A DNA stretch of 64,000 nucleotides from Avena insularis (taxonomy: Eukaryota; Streptophyta; Magnoliopsida; Poales; Poaceae), in NCBI GenBank assembly GCA_023614405.1, contig CM042688.1, positions 69,860,253-69,924,252 on the forward strand, written 5' to 3'. The notes under the pieces were generated by a model. That model searched no databases, had not been told where the DNA came from, and was given only the letters and a program-made list of their open reading frames with translations. Shown piece after piece: positions 34,690 through 43,795 of the stretch. The first letter of the stretch is position 1; the number at the start of each line of letters is the position of its first letter. The position numbers were made by a program, and so were the translations under genes.

Positions 34690-35209
34690 GATAAAGGAAC
34701 ATTCTATGATAGCTAGTATGGTTAATGAAAGTACAAATAAAGCTGTTGAACCTAATAAACAAATGGTTAATGAACCTATTATTGCAAATGTGAAAGACTT
34801 TGTTACTAAATATGAAGAAGAGGGACACACTATCCTTTGTAAGGATACCTCTAATATTGTCTCACAAAGTAGTGTTATGAGAGCTAGTATTCCTGTGTTT
34901 TCTGTTAGAATAAATGATCATTGCTATGACGGTTCTTGTGATAGTTATATTGTTAAGTTTATGCATGATACTGAAAGTTACTATGGGAGAGGGAAAAGTG
35001 TTCTTATGCATCTCAATAATATCAAGTTTCCTCGTTTTATGCTGAAAGTTTTTATGTTGCACTTGTTTTGCCTTCCTATGCTAGTAGCCTCTGGTTTCAA
35101 CAACTTGTTTGTTTACAAAATTCCCTTGCATAGGAAGTGGGTTAGACTTAAATGTGTGTATTTTTGCTTCTTAATGCTCTCTTTCACTTCAATTCATATT
35201 CCTATGTGA
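34673..35209 (+). CDS. Element G unknown ORF with CDSYIV/HRKW domain
   Basis: 178 codons, from ATG 34673 or a later one. After an Asn/Glu-rich N-terminus it has VFSVRINDHCYDGSCDSYIVKFMHD, then MLKVFMLHLFCLPMLVASGF and NNLFVYKIPLHRKWVRLKC. Array D ORF2 shares the order CDSYIV, a Tyr/Gly/Arg-rich YYGRGK-like part, the LKV-LP hydrophobic stretch and HRKWxRLKC. This conserved domain in two RT-less elements suggests a real function, but I know none. In both it follows directly on the upstream ORF and precedes a long non-coding stretch. Confidence 0.65.
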   Translation: MPFPVKIKEHSMIASMVNESTNKAVEPNKQMVNEPIIANVKDFVTKYEEEGHTILCKDTSNIVSQSSVMRASIPVFSVRINDHCYDGSCDSYIVKFMHDTESYYGRGKSVLMHLNNIKFPRFMLKVFMLHLFCLPMLVASGFNNLFVYKIPLHRKWVRLKCVYFCFLMLSFTSIHIPM

Positions 35210-36030
35210 GCATCTTTGAAATTATCATGCCCATCTTAATGGCTATAAAGAAAGAGCCTTTTGGGAGACAACCCAATTTGTTTTTGCTTTCAGTTTGTTT
35301 GTGTTTCTTTGAGTCTTGGATGTTGTTACTTCGGTAATAACCTCTCCTTATCCGTTTTGTTTGGTTTTTGTGTCAAGATCAACCTCTAATGAGAGAGAAG
35401 TATTATTTGGGGAAGTTGTTGTCCGGAAGCAGATTTTTGTGCTTCACCGTAAAAATTCGTGAGAGAAATATGTCTTTCGGATTGAGCTGCAATGTTTTGT
35501 GCTTATTCGCCAGATTGTTATTTAACTTTCGTTAGTTTTGCACTTTTTGAATTGAGCAACATAAGATTTTCGAAAAAATTGATCTTTACCTGCTGGTCTG
35601 TTTTGACAGATTTTGCCACTCTTGCATTTGCTTCTTTATTCGATTTCCTTTCTGAATTCTTTTTGGGTTTTTAGAAGGAGTTGCTACAGTACTTATGTTT
35701 TGATGGTTTTCAGTTGAAGTTGGGTTTCAAAAGGTTTTATCACTTCACTTATACTAATATTGCTAATGAGAACTGTGTGAAGTTTTGTGTGAAAGAAATT
35801 TCCATGTAGTGGAGATAAGGGTGTAGTAAGGAAGTGAAAGGTTTTATGGCTCCAGTAATAAGTGTATGAATATGAAGATATTGATGTTATTCAAGTGGTG
35901 ACTTCGGAAGAATCTACTAGATACCAAATTCAGGGACCTGCCGAGCCCGCTTTCAAATAGGTGACAGTTCTGGTAAGAAAAGTTCCGCGAAAACACTATC
36001 CAACTATATTTTTGCAGTTTTTAGTCAATA
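35210..36030 (+). other. Element G non-coding internal region
   Basis: No convincing ORF. Related to the matching part of array D (for example around 35400-35700 versus 13130-13430, sharing GTGCTTCACCGTAAAAATTC and TTTACCTGCTGGTCTGTTTT). Confidence 0.7.
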
Positions 36031-36059
36031 AGGAAAGCTACGGAGCGAAAAAGGGACGG

Positions 36060-36205
36060 AAATAGAGCCAGGGTGGCTCACACCACCCTGTAGCGTGGGC
36101 CCACCCCTGGCCGTGCCACCAGGTGGTGTGGCCACTCCGGACTCCGCCTCCGACTCATTTTCTCCCAGTAAATTCCTTTTGTTGTGAAACTTCATAATAT
36201 ATAAT
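36060..36205 (+). promoter_or_regulatory. LTR-like GC-rich inverted repeat plus TATA-like box before the element G extra ORF
   Basis: GTGGCTCACACCACCCTG and CCAGGTGGTGTGGCCAC form the two arms (about 36074-36135), the same palindrome seen in the LTR promoter regions of E, D, F and G. AATATATAATCCC at about 36196-36208 follows, then ATG 36303. The order inverted repeat, TATA-like box, start is as in the LTRs but lies inside the element. Internal promoter activity is inference. Confidence 0.4.
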
Positions 36206-36302
36206 CCCGCGGATCCCCCGAGGTTCATATATCGTGTTTTCGTCGTGTTTTCATTTTGATATGTTTCTGCCAGGACATACTCTTTGAAGGTTTAGAAGCA
36301 CA

Positions 36303-36815
36303 ATGGTGTCCGCCAAGGATAAAGGGAAGGAGCCTATGGAGGAAGACCTCCAAGACCCCAGGAAGGAGAAGGAGATCAAGATTGAAGGTGAAGAGGAGGG
36401 AAAGCACACCGGCGCTACCATTGCAAGCATTGAAGTGGTGGCGAACCTGCCAGACGGAAGGACGGATGCGGCATCGGGGAAAACTCCTCGTCACTGCTTG
36501 GCTCCACGGTCACTTCCTCCACGCACCAAGAATCTTTTCCATACCCTTATCCATGAGCATCAATACCAGAATATGCCCAAAGGGAAAGTACCCTCCAATT
36601 GGGATTTGCCTTGTTCTAGCCATGCAGGAAAAGAAGACTTCAAGGAGGAAGAGTGGGGAAAGAATAGCAAGAGCTGGAATTCTCAATCCGACATGATCAT
36701 GAGCCGCATTGAGAAAAACTCACAGCTGATTTGTAATCTCACCTTCGAGATCGAGGACTTGGGGAAACTGATCAAAGAGCTCATCGAGAGGATACCACCA
36801 CCACCAAAGGAGTAA
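36303..36815 (+). CDS. Element G extra 3' ORF, charged coiled-coil protein
   Basis: 170 codons from ATG 36303 (MVSAKDKGKEPMEEDLQD) to TAA. The N-terminal 45 residues are Lys/Glu-rich. The middle is basic with Pro and His. The C-terminal 45 residues (SRIEKNSQLICNLTFEIEDLGKL, then KELIERIPPPPKE) look like a short coiled coil ending in a proline run. No membrane segment, signal peptide or enzyme motif. It lies between the long non-coding region and the PPT, in the place where Athila elements carry an env-like or other extra ORF. I recall similar C-termini in grass Athila elements but no function. Confidence 0.6.
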   Translation: MVSAKDKGKEPMEEDLQDPRKEKEIKIEGEEEGKHTGATIASIEVVANLPDGRTDAASGKTPRHCLAPRSLPPRTKNLFHTLIHEHQYQNMPKGKVPSNWDLPCSSHAGKEDFKEEEWGKNSKSWNSQSDMIMSRIEKNSQLICNLTFEIEDLGKLIKELIERIPPPPKE

Positions 36816-38723
36816 TTCTTCATCAGGTTTGACATCCCCTTGGTTTGTTCCAAGCTTGGGGGAGTGTCGCGGTATCTCATCGCTATCTTCTATCTTTTTA
36901 CCTTATTAGTAGAGTCATATCATGAATAGAGAAGTTATTATGTAGGATGGTTTGCATTATGGAAGTGTCTCCTCTCTCGTTAGATATGTATCCTATGTGT
37001 GAGTTGCCGTTATGGAATATTAATGAGACGTTCTATCATTTACTCTTTTGCATAGCTTATATTAGTTTTCAATTTGTGGTTATATGATTGATCTTGTTGT
37101 TAGTATTCGTATCACTTTGGGATCATTGAGTTAATTTAGTTGGTTTTGGAAAACCTGGCTCGGTCAGTAGTAACACTATTTTTGAGAGTTGAATGAAAAA
37201 GATAAAAGTACTCTAAATAAATATAATTTCATTATCTTTCTTTCTTGATTTTCTCATAAGTTTAGTATTCTCTGGTTAAGATCTTTTGTGCTTCCAAGGA
37301 AGATTGCATGTTTTTTTATCACTTGTATGTTTGTTTGTTTCCTTCAACTCTTATACTTGCTACCCAGCCTTGCTAGCCAAAAACCTGTACTGAGAGGAAT
37401 TCTTCTCATGCATCCACTCCTTAAAACCAAAACCTTTGCCATTTGTGTCCACCATACCTACCTATTAGCATTATTGCTATTCCAAGTAAATTCTTGTTTT
37501 ATCTACCTCCCAAATTAAACTTGTTATGTGAAAATTAGTGATTAAAGCTCTCACGAACTTGATGGCACACTTTACTTTTCTTGCATTTAATAACCTGAAC
37601 CATTGGGTCCTTCTATGTTGCGTATATGCTTGCGCTTGATGAGTTGAAGTTAGCAGAACCATGTATCATGGGGAAAGCTTTCAACATTGCATTGGTACTT
37701 TGTACCTAGTTGATATCATGTTCTTTTGCTTATGGATCCCGACAGTGTGAAATAAAAGTGGAACTTGTAAGATCATGGAGTTTATATGTGTGTTAGAGAA
37801 ACACCTGGGCCGGTAGCCTAAGCCATGCCTAATCATGGTGGAAACTTGCAGCATAACTATAGTGAGCATTCTATGAAGCATGCTCAATAAAAACCTATGC
37901 AAATAGCAAATAAAAAGATTGCTGAGATGCTCACTGTCTACTTGCCTTGTCATTTTGATTATGGGATAGATCCTGTGTCATGTGCAAGGGGTACCCCATT
38001 GGCGGTTCTCAATGATACATGTGTATTTACAATGACAAGAGCTTGCTCGTGACTGAAGTTGAGTAGCATGAGGTTCGACACTCATAAGTAAGGGGCATGG
38101 GATTTCAACTTATAACTTGTCAAGCATATCCTCTTAGTTGTGTCACTTTAACCTTAATCACCTAAAGATGCCTAGGGGCAATGAGAGCTGAAAGCTAGTA
38201 AATATCATAATTTTTGGGAGCTCTTTATGAGACTTGTAATCCCTGCTTCCCTCTGCGAAGGGCCTTTCTTTTATGTTTTAGTTGAGTCATTAAACCTACT
38301 CCCTTCTATCTCAGCAAGTATTTTGAGTTGTTGTGTTTCATTCATTCATATGATGATTTATTCAATCATGTTTCTTATATTCCTTGTTTTGCACATTGCT
38401 CTTATCTTGATGATTACTACTTTGAAAGTTATCATTGAAAACCAGTTATTTGTGAACTCCAGCAAATTATCAACTATTCTTCGACCAAGAGCTAAGCTTG
38501 CCATTACCAATTATGATTTACTTTATGTATCTTTATTGTGTTTCCTTTACTCATTGCAAGTTGAGTTATATAATAGTGAGTTGTCTTCTATTACAATCTA
38601 TGTATTGATGAATGTGATGCTTCTTGTCCGTATTCTTTTATCGACTCTTCACTCCATAAACCTGAGGTCATGTTTATTGAGCTCGCTTTAACAGGGACAA
38701 TGAAGTCTAAGCTTGGGGGGAGT
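36816..38723 (+). other. Element G non-coding 3' internal region with PPT
   Basis: No supported gene. Parts match the 3' region of array D (AAACTTGTTATGTGAAAATTAGTGATTAAAGC and the GGGTACCCC-GTTGGCGGTTCTC-like block around 37985-38010). It ends in CTAAGCTTGGGGGGAGT, the PPT. Confidence 0.75.
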
Positions 38724-40196
38724 TGATACGTCCATTTTGCACCACTATTCTATGTCATAATTCACTATTATTCATTGATATATTTCGTATTGAGAGGTGA
38801 TACTTATGTTATTTCATCTGTTTTTGCATGGTTGATGACTTTTGGAGCATGGACCGATCGAGGATTACGATGGAAAAGGTGCTGTTTGGAGGCAAAATTC
38901 GCGAAGATCAGAAAATCCGGGAAAATATACGGAAAATCCTATTTTTCCGGAAGGCGAAGGAAGCGGAAGGGGTGGAGATGGGCCACGAGGGCCCACCACC
39001 TGGCGCGGGCCACCCTAGCGCGCCACCAGGTGTGGTGTGGCCCTGGTCCACCAGCACTCCCCTCGGCGATATTATCCTCCAAAACCCTAAGACTGGGGCG
39101 ACTACGAAAGATTCCGCGCCTACGGCGGAAAACACCGAGAGAGAAAGATCTCTCCGTACAGATTTCGCGGAATTCCTTCCCGGAGAGGGGAGATCGTCGC
39201 CATCAACACCATCATCAAGCTGGACTTCAGCGGGATCATCATCATCATCACCACCATCATCACCATCAGCACCCTCATCACCATCTCCATATTGCTGTAA
39301 CAATTGAGTTGAATCTTGCATAGTTCATAGGGGAAACTTTCCCGGTGTTGATTACTCTTTGTAGTTGATGCTATTGAGTGAACCATTGAATTATTGTTTA
39401 TGTTCAGATTGTTATACGTCATTATTCCATCTCTGATCATGATCCATATGATGTCTTGTGAGTAGTTCGTTTTGTTCTTGAGGACATGGGAGAAGTCATG
39501 TTGTTAGTAGTGGAGTTGCGTTCAGAAAGATTCAATAGTTTGATATTTAAGTTGTGGTGTACTTCTTCTAGTGGTGTCATGTGAACGTCAACTACATGAC
39601 ACTTCACATATATGGGCCTAGGGGAATGCATTGTGTATTTGGCTACTTATCGTAGGGGTTGCCAGAGTGACAGAAACCTGAACCCCCGTTAGGAAACCAT
39701 TGCACAAGGGACGTAAGGGTCTTAGAGTTTAAAGCTATGGTTAGGTTTCTACCTTAATTACTTTCTTGTACTTATGGATGTTTGCAAGGGGTATAATCAC
39801 AAGTATGTATTATTCCTAGGAAGGTCAGTACATTAGCATAGGTTCACCCACACAACACTTAGCAAGCTAAAGAAGATTAATCAACTATATGAAGCGAAAG
39901 CACTTGATAGTCTTCCCATGTGTCCTCGAGAACGTTTGGTCATCTTAAGTAATACAACCGGCTTGTCCTTTGCTCCATAAAGGATTGGGCCACTTGCTGC
40001 ATTTATTCTTATTATCTTTTGTTTACTCGTACCTTATTTACTTGCATTATCAAAAACCCCTAAAAATCCGTTTGCTAAGTATTTGCAGAGAATTCCTGAT
40101 CCATACCACTAGCCAGCACCTTCTGCTCCTCGCTGGGTTCCACACTCTTACTTATCGAAAATACTATGATACACCCCCTATACTTGTGGGTCATCA
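38724..40196 (+). repeat. Element G 3' LTR (complete)
   Basis: From TGATACGTCCATTTTGCACC to ATACTTGTGGGTCATCA, 1473 bases. It carries the GC-rich inverted repeat at about 38988-39043, CAT/ATC triplet runs at 39207-39290, and the same final 37 bases as the LTRs of D and F apart from a couple of changes. Open frames across the triplet runs give poly-His or poly-Ser and are not genes. Confidence 0.92.
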
Positions 40197-40860
40197 CCCG
40201 TCCATGGAGGACGACAATGAAGAGGTGGAGAGGTTTAGCCCAGGGTAAAAGGAGTACGTCGAGCCAAGCTACTACAACAACGATTCCGATGATGATGTGG
40301 TTGACATCTACATCTGCCGTGATGTCTATGATCCCCCGGAGATCAACTGGGTGGCAATGAAGAGATCTCAAGAAGAGAGAGAAGGTCAAAAGCCGCACGG
40401 AAAAGGGCGCGTGGAGATGGTCAAGTTCGTCACCATGGACCCTAGGCCGCACAAGCGTAAGAAATTACCTAATACTGGTGCAGGTGCTAGCATGAGAGCA
40501 AATACGTCACTCTTGAAGCCAACCATTGGTGCACGTATGAAGGTGAAGCCTCAAGAAGAGTGGAGGTACGGCTTCCACTTCCTTGATCCATCAATTATGG
40601 ATGAGGAAGAAGAAGATATCCCTAGGACCAAGGATCGTGTGCGAGCACTGGAGATATATCAGAAGCAGGAACTACTTCATCACGTCGAAGTCCGCCACCG
40701 TCTCATGGAGATAGAAAAGAAGGACGATCTTCTCCCGTTGGTGACTAAGCTCGCAGATAGAGTGGACACTCTGCTGTGCAGGTGCTATAGCGGCATCACT
40801 GCTTTGGAGGAGACCAATAAGAAGCTACGCACTGCGGTGTTACATGCCATGGCGCCGTAG
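40197..40860 (+). pseudogene. Element C extra 3' ORF, main part
   Basis: Follows element G. The frame reads PSMEDDNEEVERFSPG, a TAA at 40246-40248, then KEYVEPSYYNNDSDDDVVD and IYICRDVYDPPEINW, a Lys/Arg-rich stretch (PRPHKRKKLPN), WRYGFHFLDPSI, an acidic EEEEDIPRTKDR, and a C-terminal coiled-coil-like part (LEIYQKQELLHHVEVRHRLMEI through LEETNKKLRTAVLHAM) to TAG 40858-40860. About 215 codons here plus about 25 before G. No homology to env and no membrane segment. Same position as the extra ORF of G, but with no obvious sequence similarity except a charged coil at the C-terminus. Function unknown. Confidence 0.6.
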
Positions 40861-41904
40861 TGATCTACAATAATCACGGTATCAAATAATCGCAAGGGCT
40901 TATTTGATCCCGCCTGGCTTGATTCCAAGCTTGGGGAGATATTTAAGACCTTGTAATCTATCTTATAAGTTTTACATTACTATTTTAGTTTTGCATTAGT
41001 TCAAGCTGGCAATAAAGTTTGCATCATTAGAATTCCCTTCAGGAATAGTCGATCCCTTTTATGAAATTCCGAGTTTATTATTAGATATGGAGCAATATTG
41101 AGTTTGTGTTTGTTTATTTGGATATATGAATGGCTTGCGTATAATTTTACTTGCACTTGATGATAGCAATAGGAGTCTTCCACACCATTGGTATTAATGG
41201 AACACATAAAGATAATTTGGTCAATATATTGTAAGTCTACGACTTGATTTACAAAGAAAAACTATCTATGCGGTTAAGTTGAAAAAGAAACCTTGAACAA
41301 AGGAAAATGAAAGTGCTATCAAAATAGAGTGAGAACAAGTCGAGGTAGAATCTTCAAGTCATAATAATGCTTCATATACAATTGGAATTTGATAATTGAG
41401 ATCGTTAAACTTTGAATTCCTACATGAAGTGGAATGTATGTCTAGCTCCTTTGCACAACACTTAAACAAAAGTGTGAGCATATACACAAAAGAGAAGAAA
41501 ATAAAGAAGAAAAAGAGCAAGTGTGCAAAGAGCAAATAGGCATATACCACTATATTGTTGTTCGACAAAGAGACACTTTTGAGATTTTGAATCCCAAGTG
41601 AATATGTTGATCCTAAAACACTTGGGACTACCTCGCTAACTCATTCGGTTGAATCGGATACTTTTACATTATGTTGAGATTCATATTTTATGAACTGTTG
41701 ATCACTAAGGTGTGGAAGCCTGCTAATACTATTCAGATGGTTCGAGTAAGGTACTATCCATGAATTCATTTCTATGTATCGTATATGATAAACACATGCT
41801 GCAACTGCCTCATTTATTTTATTGACTCAGCTTCATGAATATGAGGATCACATCCATTAAGCTAAACATGCTCGGGACGAGCAAAATTCTAATCTTGGGG
41901 AAGT
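40861..41904 (+). other. Element C 3' internal non-coding region and PPT
   Basis: No ORF that I support. It contains a second GATTCCAAGCTTGGGGAGAT at 40920-40941 and ends in CTAATCTTGGGGAAGT, the PPT before the right LTR. Confidence 0.75.
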
Positions 41905-43344
41905 TGATGAGTGCATATTTTCATCATGTTTTACACTATTATTTTGCATTGTAGATGTATGATCTTGGTATTTTAGGGCGCCCGTGCACACATTTTATGT
42001 CTGTTTTTCACCAGGACGAGGATAGATGATGGATCCAATGGACATAATTCTTGGAGCAGTTGCACTGAGGAGAAAAGGGTTCAAAAACAACATAAATCGC
42101 TTATTTGGGAAATATTAATAATACCAGAAGAAAACCCGAAGCGAACAAAGGAGATAGATGGTTTAACGACCAACTATACGACCGGAATAAATTTTCTGGC
42201 CGTATAGTTCCGGCCATATAGTTGGTGCCGCCACCGCCTCCTCAAATAGTTTCACCCCGTGCAACTGGATTAGGGAGAAGACATACAGAACACCCAGAAA
42301 TCGCTGAAACCTCACCTCAGGAAGGCATCTGGAGGGGGAACTCATCCATCGAGAATCCATCTTTGCCCTGCGCAGACCCAGGAGGCTAAGGCATTGATCT
42401 TCATCATCCACTGCTGCATCACCACCATCTCCATCCATCCCATCTACATCTTGTCTAGATATTGTTGTAATTTCCATACTCGTTGTGGATTTATACAAGT
42501 ACTATTCATCTATGATAGATTCCATTGTTATTGCCATGATGTTGATTGCCTCCATATCTCAGTAGGTCATTAGTTCTTGGGAAGATGGAGAAACCCTAGT
42601 ATGAGATTGAAATAAGATAAAGTTTACTATGATATTCATCGTTGTGACCATGTGTTAGATTGTCTTCATCTCGATGTTGAGAGAAGTCGACCTCTCAATA
42701 TTTGCCTCTTATGGGGACTTGATGGAGGTAACTACTTGTTAGTAGACGGAGGTGTGATATCACTTATAGTGACTATAAAGCTGTTGGCACTCCTTACGAA
42801 TCAACTTGGGAAACCAAGGAAACTCATGGAAAACTATCCATGCCATGGGATACGTCCTATGGGATTACGTCCCTTAATTGCGTAGTAATTCGATTGATGT
42901 CGATTGCTGACTGCTATGGTTATGAGGATGATGTGAGCAGCGGTTGCTGCCTATTTGTCCAAATACGGAGTTCCTCCCACACATACATAGTTGAGAATGT
43001 TCATGATAATAATCTTTATCTTAGCTCCTTATAATGCTAGTGGTGTATCCTCTACTCCCTGAGAACGCTTTTCCCTATTGCAGTTCCAATCTCTCTTACA
43101 TACGTGATACTTACTTTATGTATTCAGTTGTTTTAGTTTACTTTATTGTTGCTCTTATACCTAAAACCCCAAAACACCTTTTTACATAATACTCGCATTT
43201 TATCTTGTCACTTAGAACTTTATTTAGCATTTCTATTATAATATTTATTTCAAGAGTTATTAGACTTTAGACTCCTTCTCCCTGTGGGATCGATATCTTT
43301 ATTTCGAAACTAGCTACAAACGATCTGTACACTTGCAGTCATCA
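41905..43344 (+). repeat. Element C 3' LTR (complete, 1440 bp)
   Basis: From TGATGAGTGCATATTTTC to GCAGTCATCA, uninterrupted. It holds the hairpin at 42171-42224 (CAACTATACGACCGGAA pairing with TTCTGGCCGTATAG). It differs from the left copy by scattered substitutions, including many C/T and G/A changes. Followed by TGCAG. Confidence 0.92.
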
Positions 43345-43373
43345 TGCAGCTGTGCCATTTCTACCCCTAGATG
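43345..43373 (+). pseudogene. Last codons and stop of element A polyprotein
   Basis: After the repeated TGCAG (43345-43349) the frame of the integrase C-terminus goes on as QLCHFYP and TAG 43371-43373. Together with NPWNVV at the left side it gives the usual C-terminal end of Tat-lineage pol. This shows that element C landed a few codons before the stop. Confidence 0.88.
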
Positions 43374-43795
43374 TTTTTACTTTTACAATAAGGCTACTCG
43401 GCCAAACATTGTACCTCCTGATATTCTACAAATCAATAAAGTTAAGTGCCTCCAACTTTGTATCTTGTTTTCATCTTACTTCCATTTCTATTTCTACACT
43501 CGGGGGTTCCGCCACCTTGTCAAGCTCGTCACACAAACATAACAATGACCTGAATAGATGGCCACACTACTAATCGAGCCCTTGGTAAAATCAACCCGGT
43601 TGCAACGCAACTAGCAGGCTGGCAAGGCGATGAGATGCTCAAGCGTCAGGCTAATGAAAATGCATTACATACAATATCACACTCGCGAAAACAACTAAGC
43701 TAACAGTTATACATACAAACATGGGTATAAACACCAAGTCAAAACGATTATACAAGTTTTATAGCACCTATGCATCCTGTGCAGGTCAAACATCT
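43374..43795 (+). other. Element A region after pol
   Basis: About 420 bases without a supported gene, between the pol stop and the end of the antisense ORF. It includes a T-rich stretch around 43370-43500 that may hold the 3' processing region of one or both transcripts; that is only a guess. Confidence 0.5.

Larger units (their letters stand above)
33034..40196 (+). mobile_element. Element G: non-autonomous Athila-type element
   Basis: The left LTR is 33034-33652 (most of it deleted) and the right LTR 38724-40196. The internal domain of about 5.1 kb has a PBS, gag, the CDSYIV/HRKW domain shared with D, a long non-coding part, an extra ORF at 36303-36815 and a GCTTGGGGGGAGT PPT. No RT, RNase H or integrase. 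The first bases of the left LTR are eroded (CATCGTCC for TGATACGTCC). The flanks read CCC on the left and CCCGT on the right, so the target duplication cannot be confirmed. Confidence 0.85.
3845..43344 (+). mobile_element. Element C: Athila-lineage Ty3/gypsy element with four nested insertion groups
   Basis: LTRs start TGATGAGTGCATATTT and end in TCATCA. The left LTR is 3845-6960 (interrupted by a copia LTR) and the right LTR is 41905-43344. A TGCAG duplication flanks the whole. Without inserts the element would be about 9 kb. In order it carries a PBS of the TGGCGCC type, gag, an eroded protease, RT, RNase H, a tandem hairpin array, an extra ORF and a PPT. No integrase is visible. Insertions inside it are a copia LTR, solo LTR E with array D, solo LTR F and element G. 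Confidence 0.92.

Noticed and set aside
38775..39323. Plus-strand ORFs of 160-180 codons with poly-His or poly-Ser ends
   Set aside because: They lie in the right LTR of element G across CAT/ATC triplet runs. The equivalent in LTR F is on the other strand and does not keep the frame.
40920..40941. AAGCTTGGGGAG as a second PPT with an LTR start after it
   Set aside because: No LTR-like TG start or repeat follows; the true PPT is at about 41889-41904.
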